A stretch of DNA of 64,000 nucleotides, from NCBI RefSeq assembly GCF_900184945.1, contig NZ_FXYF01000007.1:124001-188000 (forward strand). Direction: 5' to 3'. This DNA comes from Antarctobacter aquimaris (lineage in GTDB: Bacteria > Pseudomonadota > Alphaproteobacteria > Rhodobacterales > Rhodobacteraceae). How positions within the stretch are numbered: position 1 is the stretch's first letter; each line of letters opens with the position of its first letter. The position numbers and the translations under genes are program-made. Positions 60,776 to 64,000 of this stretch are shown here, in pieces. Below the pieces are notes generated by a model. The model was given only the letters and a program-made list of their open reading frames with translations, was not told the origin of the DNA and ran no database searches.

Positions 60776-61222
60776 ATGAGACCGGTACGGACGCTGGTCC
60801 TTGTCGCCAACGACCGCGAGGCGCGGGTGCTGGAGAACGAGGGCGTGGGCAAGGGGCTGCACCAGTTGGGGCAGGTCAACCGCGATGCGGCGCTGGACCT
60901 GGGGGGCGGCCAGGCCGACCAGAGGGGCCGGTCGCAGGCCGGTCCGGGCATGGCGCGGCACGGCATGGAGCCGGCTACCGACGAAGAGGCAGTCAACCGC
61001 GCACGCTTTGCCGCCGCGCTGGCCGAGATGGTGGCTGGCGACCTGGCGCTGGGCGGCCATGACCGGCTGATCGTCTGCGCGCCGCCCAAGATGCTGGGCG
61101 CCCTGCGCGAGGCCCTGTCGGCAGAGACGCGGGCAAAGCTGTCCGCCGATCTGCCCAAGGACCTGGTCCACACCCCGCTGGCCGACTTGCCCAAACACTT
61201 TGACGGGATCGCCGCCTTCTGA
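60776..61222 (+). CDS. Host-attachment-like/baeRF-family protein
   Basis: 148 residues: RTLVLVANDREARVLENEGV at the start, a Gly/Gln/Arg-rich middle (DLGGGQADQRGRSQAGPGMA), then LAEMVAGDLALGGHDRLIVC and APPKMLGALREALSAETRAK, ending LADLPKHFDGIAAF. This matches the family annotated as protein required for attachment to host cells, related to bacterial eRF1/ribosome-rescue folds. Despite the name there is no sign of phage or adhesion here; the role is probably translational or stress-related. AAGGAGGAA upstream of the ATG. Confidence 0.8.
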   Translation: MRPVRTLVLVANDREARVLENEGVGKGLHQLGQVNRDAALDLGGGQADQRGRSQAGPGMARHGMEPATDEEAVNRARFAAALAEMVAGDLALGGHDRLIVCAPPKMLGALREALSAETRAKLSADLPKDLVHTPLADLPKHFDGIAAF

Positions 61223-61325
61223 GGGAGATATGGCGGCGCCGCGTCTATCCCTTGCAACCGTCTCGACTCCGGTGGCGGGGGTGTTCTACGCTGCCGCCAT
61301 CCGGGCGCACACAGGGAGATCAGCC

Positions 61326-61595
61326 ATGGCGGGCGGATGGAGCCGCGACGGCGCGGTAAACGACCAGATCGAGGCCAGCATCGCCGAGGAACTGGAGCGC
61401 ATGAAGCTGCGCCGCGGTCCGATCGGCGAGAGCCTGACCCATTGCGCCGAATGCGAGGAAGAGATCCCCGAGGCGCGGCGGCAGGCCATCCCGGGCGTCA
61501 AGCTGTGCATCGACTGCGCAGCCGAACGGCAGGGCCGCGACCAGCGGCGCGGAGGGATCAACCGGCGCGGGTCCAAGGACAGCCAGTTGAAATAG
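61326..61595 (+). CDS. DksA/TraR-type C4 zinc-finger protein
   Basis: 89 residues. A helical N-terminus (QIEASIAEELERMKLRRGPI) is followed by the Cys4 zinc finger: Cys40-x2-Cys43 (HCAECEEEIPEARRQA) and Cys61-x2-Cys64 (LCIDCAAERQGRD). Short TraR-like proteins of this kind bind RNA polymerase in the secondary channel and modulate initiation, as DksA does with ppGpp. Lacks the long DksA coiled coil, so it is TraR-sized. Single gene. Confidence 0.88.
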   Translation: MAGGWSRDGAVNDQIEASIAEELERMKLRRGPIGESLTHCAECEEEIPEARRQAIPGVKLCIDCAAERQGRDQRRGGINRRGSKDSQLK

Positions 61596-61660
61596 GCTCT
61601 TGCCCTCGTATCTTTCGTCCTACCTGACCGGCACAGACGCCGAGCATGAAAGGACAGGAT

Positions 61661-61906
61661 ATGGCAGCCGAGGCCCCGACCATTGCGCAAAAGGCCCCCT
61701 ACGCGGTCGATGTGACCGAGGGGAAATCGTATTTCTGGTGCGCCTGCGGACAATCGCGGAACCAGCCCTTTTGCGACGGATCGCACAAGGGCACGGATTT
61801 TACCCCGGTGAAGTTCACCGCCGAAAAGGACGGCAAGGTGTTCTTTTGCGGCTGCAAGCACAGCGCCAGGGCGCCGCTCTGCGACGGGACGCATTCAAAG
61901 CTGTAA
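61661..61906 (+). CDS. CDGSH iron-sulfur domain protein (two CDGSH motifs)
   Basis: 81 residues with two CDGSH-type 2Fe-2S sites: Cys27, Cys29, Cys38, His42 (WCACGQSRNQPFCDGSH) and Cys63, Cys65, Cys74, His78 (FCGCKHSARAPLCDGTH). Each should bind a redox-active, His-ligated cluster. Bacterial CDGSH proteins are linked to iron and redox homeostasis. The start is uncertain between ATG at 61646 and 61661; the latter has AGGACAGGAT upstream. Convergent with the M19 gene. Confidence 0.92.
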   Translation: MAAEAPTIAQKAPYAVDVTEGKSYFWCACGQSRNQPFCDGSHKGTDFTPVKFTAEKDGKVFFCGCKHSARAPLCDGTHSKL

Positions 61907-61918
61907 GGCCGGCCCCGC

Positions 61919-62977
61919 TCAGCCGATGCTGCGGGCGAGACAGTCCAGCCAGTTGTCCCGCGCGATCCGTGTGATCAACGCGTCGCCGTAGCCATGCGCG
62001 CGCATCGCCTCCAGCAGCGCGGGCACGCCGGTCACGTCGCCGATCAGGTCGGGCAGGACGCAGCCGTCGAAATCCGACCCCAGCCCGACATGGCCTTCGC
62101 CCAGTGTTTCGACCAGGTGATCCATGTGCCGCAGGATCGTGTCCCAGCCGGTGTCCGTGGCGGCGGTGCCGTTGGCGTTGAGGTAGAAACTGGCGTAGTT
62201 CAGCCCCACCATGCCGCCGCTGTCGCGGATCGCGTGCAACTGCCGGTCGGTCAGGTTGCGCGGCGTCGGGCAAAGCGCGTGGGCGTTGGAATGGGTGGCG
62301 ACCAGCGGTGCGGTCGACAGGCGCGCCACGTCGTCGAACCCGGCCTCGTTCATGTGCGACAGGTCGATCACGATGCGCAATGCGTTGCACAGGCGGACCA
62401 GGTCCTTGCCCCTTTCGGTCAGGCCCGGGCCGATGTCGGGCGATCCGGGAAAGGCCATCGGCACGCCGTGGCCAAAGAGCGTCGGGCGGCTCCAGACCGG
62501 GCCAAGCGAGCGCAACCCCATGTCGTGAAAGAGATACAGCGCGTCGAGGTCGGGGCCGATGGCCTCGGCGCCCTCCATGTGCATGACGCCGGCGATGCGA
62601 CCTGAGTCCATGGCGGCGCGGATATGCGCGGAGGAGCGGCAGAGCGCAAAGTCGTCGGGTGCGGCGCGCGCCATCCAGTGCAGCAGCCCCGCCATGGTGA
62701 GCGCGGCGGGCTGGGCCGTGGCATGGTCCATCTGCGGCGGCATCGGCAAGTCGTAGGGCGGGTTGGCCATGAGCGCCTTGAAATCCGGCGGTTTGCCACC
62801 GGAGACGGGCGGCACGAAGATGGCGAAGAGCCCGCCGGCAAAGCCTGCGCGTTTCATGCGTTTCAGGTCCATGTGGCCCTGGCCTGAGTCCTCCAGCCAG
62901 GTCTCCTCGCGCGGGGCGGGCGATTTCATCAGCCGCAGCAGGAAATCGTTGTGGCCGTCGAAGAAGGGGATGGTCAT
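61919..62977 (-). CDS. M19-family membrane dipeptidase (renal dipeptidase type)
   Basis: 352 residues, family-typical. Metal ligands of the M19 fold: FFDGHNDFLLRL (His9, Asp11), a Glu in VMHMEGAEAIGPDLDALYLF, and later His residues in RIVIDLSHMNEAGFDD and PLVATHSNAHALCPTPRNLT; GSDFDGCVLPDLIG supplies the substrate Asp. It hydrolyses dipeptides with a zinc pair. There is no lipoprotein or signal sequence, so it is probably cytosolic, unlike the eukaryotic enzyme. Confidence 0.92.
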   Translation of the reverse strand: MTIPFFDGHNDFLLRLMKSPAPREETWLEDSGQGHMDLKRMKRAGFAGGLFAIFVPPVSGGKPPDFKALMANPPYDLPMPPQMDHATAQPAALTMAGLLHWMARAAPDDFALCRSSAHIRAAMDSGRIAGVMHMEGAEAIGPDLDALYLFHDMGLRSLGPVWSRPTLFGHGVPMAFPGSPDIGPGLTERGKDLVRLCNALRIVIDLSHMNEAGFDDVARLSTAPLVATHSNAHALCPTPRNLTDRQLHAIRDSGGMVGLNYASFYLNANGTAATDTGWDTILRHMDHLVETLGEGHVGLGSDFDGCVLPDLIGDVTGVPALLEAMRAHGYGDALITRIARDNWLDCLARSIG

Positions 62978-63143
62978 GCCGGCGGCCTATGCTGGGGGAC
63001 GGGTCTGCGCAGCAGACTACGCTTCATGTCCTCGCGCAACCCTGCGACCGGGCTTGCGACGACAGGGGCGGTTGGGGCGGGGCTTGGCGGAGGGCCGCGC
63101 CGCCGCTAGAGTTCGCGCGACGCAAGGCAGGGTGGGGGTGACG

Positions 63144-63446
63144 ATGACGGGCGACGACGACAGGATCCAGGGCCGGCTGCACGGGGAGCAACCGGAGGTT
63201 CAGGCCGACTCGGTGCCGATGCGGCTGCTGCACATGGTGCTGATCTGGGTGATGCTGAGCCTTGCCTCGACCGTGCTGACCGTCGCCACTGTGGTGCAGG
63301 TGGTCGTCATGCTGGTGAACAAGCGCCAGCCGAACGAGCGGCTGGCCGAGTTCGGCACCGACCTTGGCATCTGGATGGCCAAGGCGGCGCGTTTCCAGAC
63401 CGGGGCGAGCGAAGTGAAGCCCTGGCCGTGGACGGAGCTGGACTGA
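63144..63446 (+). CDS. DUF4389 small membrane protein
   Basis: 100 residues: a charged N-terminus (TGDDDRIQGRLHGEQPEVQA), one long hydrophobic segment (LHMVLIWVMLSLASTVLTVA then VVQVVVMLVNK), and the DUF4389 end QPNERLAEFGTDLGIWMAKA, KPWPWTELD. Probably one or two membrane passes with the conserved tail on one face. Function unknown. A GTG six bases upstream is an alternative start. Confidence 0.85.
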   Translation: MTGDDDRIQGRLHGEQPEVQADSVPMRLLHMVLIWVMLSLASTVLTVATVVQVVVMLVNKRQPNERLAEFGTDLGIWMAKAARFQTGASEVKPWPWTELD

Positions 63447-63540
63447 GGGTGTCCCCGCGGCAAAGGGCGCAACGCGGAGCATGTGCGGCGCGTACCGGGC
63501 TCCCGGAACCAGCCCTTTCGCCGGAACGGTCAGGCGGTGC

Positions 63541-63559
63541 GGTGGGTTGAAAACCCACC
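63541..63559. repeat. Short hairpin GGTGGGTT-GAA-AACCCACC
   Basis: Perfect 8-bp stem with a GAA loop, next to CTAC. It sits 20 bp beyond the end of the minus-strand M3 peptidase gene and could terminate it. The same short motif occurs between genes in many bacteria in my memory, so it may be a dispersed element. Confidence 0.5.
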
Positions 63560-63579
63560 CTACACCTGACGTACGAGCC

Positions 63580-64000
63580 TTACGCCTCCATCGCCTCGAG
63601 CTGATCGATGAAGCCCTCGATCATCGACAGGCCCTTGTCCCAGAAGGTGGGATCGGTCGCATCGAGGCCGAAGGGCGCCAGCAGGTCCTTGTGGTGCTTT
63701 GATCCGCCTGCCTTGAGCATCTCGAAATACTTGTCCTGGAAGCCCTCGGGCGCCTCCTGGTAGGCGGCATACAAGGCGTTCACCAGACCGTCGCCAAAGG
63801 CATAGGCATAGACGTAGAAGGGCGAGTGCACGAAGTGCGGGATGTAGGCCCAGAAGGTCTCGTACCCTTCCATGAACTCGAAGGCCGGCCCGAGCGATTC
63901 CGCCTGCACCGACATCCACAGCGCGTTGATGTCGTCGGGGGTCAGCTCGCCGCCCCGGCGCGCCGCGTGCAGCTTGCACTCGAAGTCGTAGAAGGCGATC
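63580..64000 (-). CDS. pepF: M3-family oligoendopeptidase, C-terminal part (truncated by window end)
   Basis: About 140 C-terminal residues of a zinc metallopeptidase of the M3/oligoendopeptidase F group: AFYDFECKLHAARRGGELTP, GYETFWAYIPHFVHSPFYVY, AYAFGDGLVNALYAAYQEAP and LMIEGF-type tail MIEGFIDQLEAMEA. The HEXXH zinc site lies outside the window. The gene continues past 64000 on the minus strand, so the start is not visible. These cytosolic enzymes clear short peptides, including signal-peptide fragments. Confidence 0.93.
   Translation of the reverse strand, partial: IAFYDFECKLHAARRGGELTPDDINALWMSVQAESLGPAFEFMEGYETFWAYIPHFVHSPFYVYAYAFGDGLVNALYAAYQEAPEGFQDKYFEMLKAGGSKHHKDLLAPFGLDATDPTFWDKGLSMIEGFIDQLEAMEA

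Noticed and set aside
60776-61222. Phage-related gene, suggested by the family name host attachment
   Set aside because: No phage or integrase genes nearby; the family name is historical and the fold is related to translation factors.

Overview
The window is a GC-rich chromosomal segment from an alphaproteobacterium of the Rhodobacteraceae/Roseobacter group. The main evidence is the division and cell-wall order murC - DUF2484 - murB - ddl - ftsQ - ftsA - ftsZ - lpxC - bamD - recN. It is supported by CobS/CobT cobaltochelatase genes, a VPLPA-type C-terminal sorting signal, CtrA-type TTAA-N7-TTAA boxes, an FnrL-type box and several small families typical of this group (DUF2484, DUF2065, DUF5765, DUF1036, DUF4389). 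I see no rRNA, tRNA, CRISPR array, transposase or phage gene. The segment looks like core chromosome with small accessory patches.

Layout. 1-13 kb: the division/cell-wall block on the + strand, with two unassigned small membrane proteins between murC and murB and a 29-bp hairpin repeat before ddl. 13-21 kb: a TetR regulator, an FAD-linked D-lactate dehydrogenase/glycolate-oxidase-like enzyme, a ClC chloride channel/antiporter, a secreted SH3 protein, a sulfotransferase, a DUF427 protein and an M24 aminopeptidase P. 21-24.6 kb: two tandem duplications facing each other. One is a pair of NTF2-like proteins. The other is a pair of proteins in which an OmpR/ToxR-type winged helix is fused to an alpha/beta-hydrolase; their DNA-binding halves are almost identical and their hydrolase halves are diverged. 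24.7-30 kb: cobT and cobS, separated by secreted unknowns and a VOC protein. 30-39.6 kb: an ECF sigma/anti-sigma pair, rpiA, a run of five palindromes, a STAS-less SulP permease, glutathione reductase with an inserted segment, hflK-hflC-DUF2065 and a DegP-type protease.

39.6-53.9 kb: a peptidoglycan-binding lipoprotein, an orphan DnaE2 C-terminal fragment, an adrenodoxin-type ferredoxin, a YmdB-like phosphoesterase, transporters (EamA x2, SLC13/RCK, LysE), a decayed ChaC-like gene, a class I amidotransferase, YebC, a VPLPA-CTERM protein in a lower-GC patch, and membrane or secreted unknowns. 54-59 kb: choline-sulfate/betaine genes betI-betC and betA, with a convergent TPR-methyltransferase between betC and betA and no betB in the window. 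59-64 kb: a secreted thermonuclease with two CtrA-type boxes at its start, YdcH behind an FnrL-type box, periplasmic glutathione peroxidase, several small stress-type proteins, an M19 dipeptidase, DUF4389 and the 3' end of an M3 oligopeptidase.

How the genes work together: MurC, MurB and Ddl make the cytoplasmic peptidoglycan precursor, and FtsQ, FtsA and FtsZ build the divisome. LpxC and BamD serve outer-membrane assembly, and HflKC and DegP handle envelope protein quality control. BetC releases choline from choline-O-sulfate, and BetA oxidises it toward the osmoprotectant glycine betaine under BetI. Gor, Gpx and the Fe-S proteins serve redox balance. Functional assignments rest on motif recognition by eye; no database search was run.
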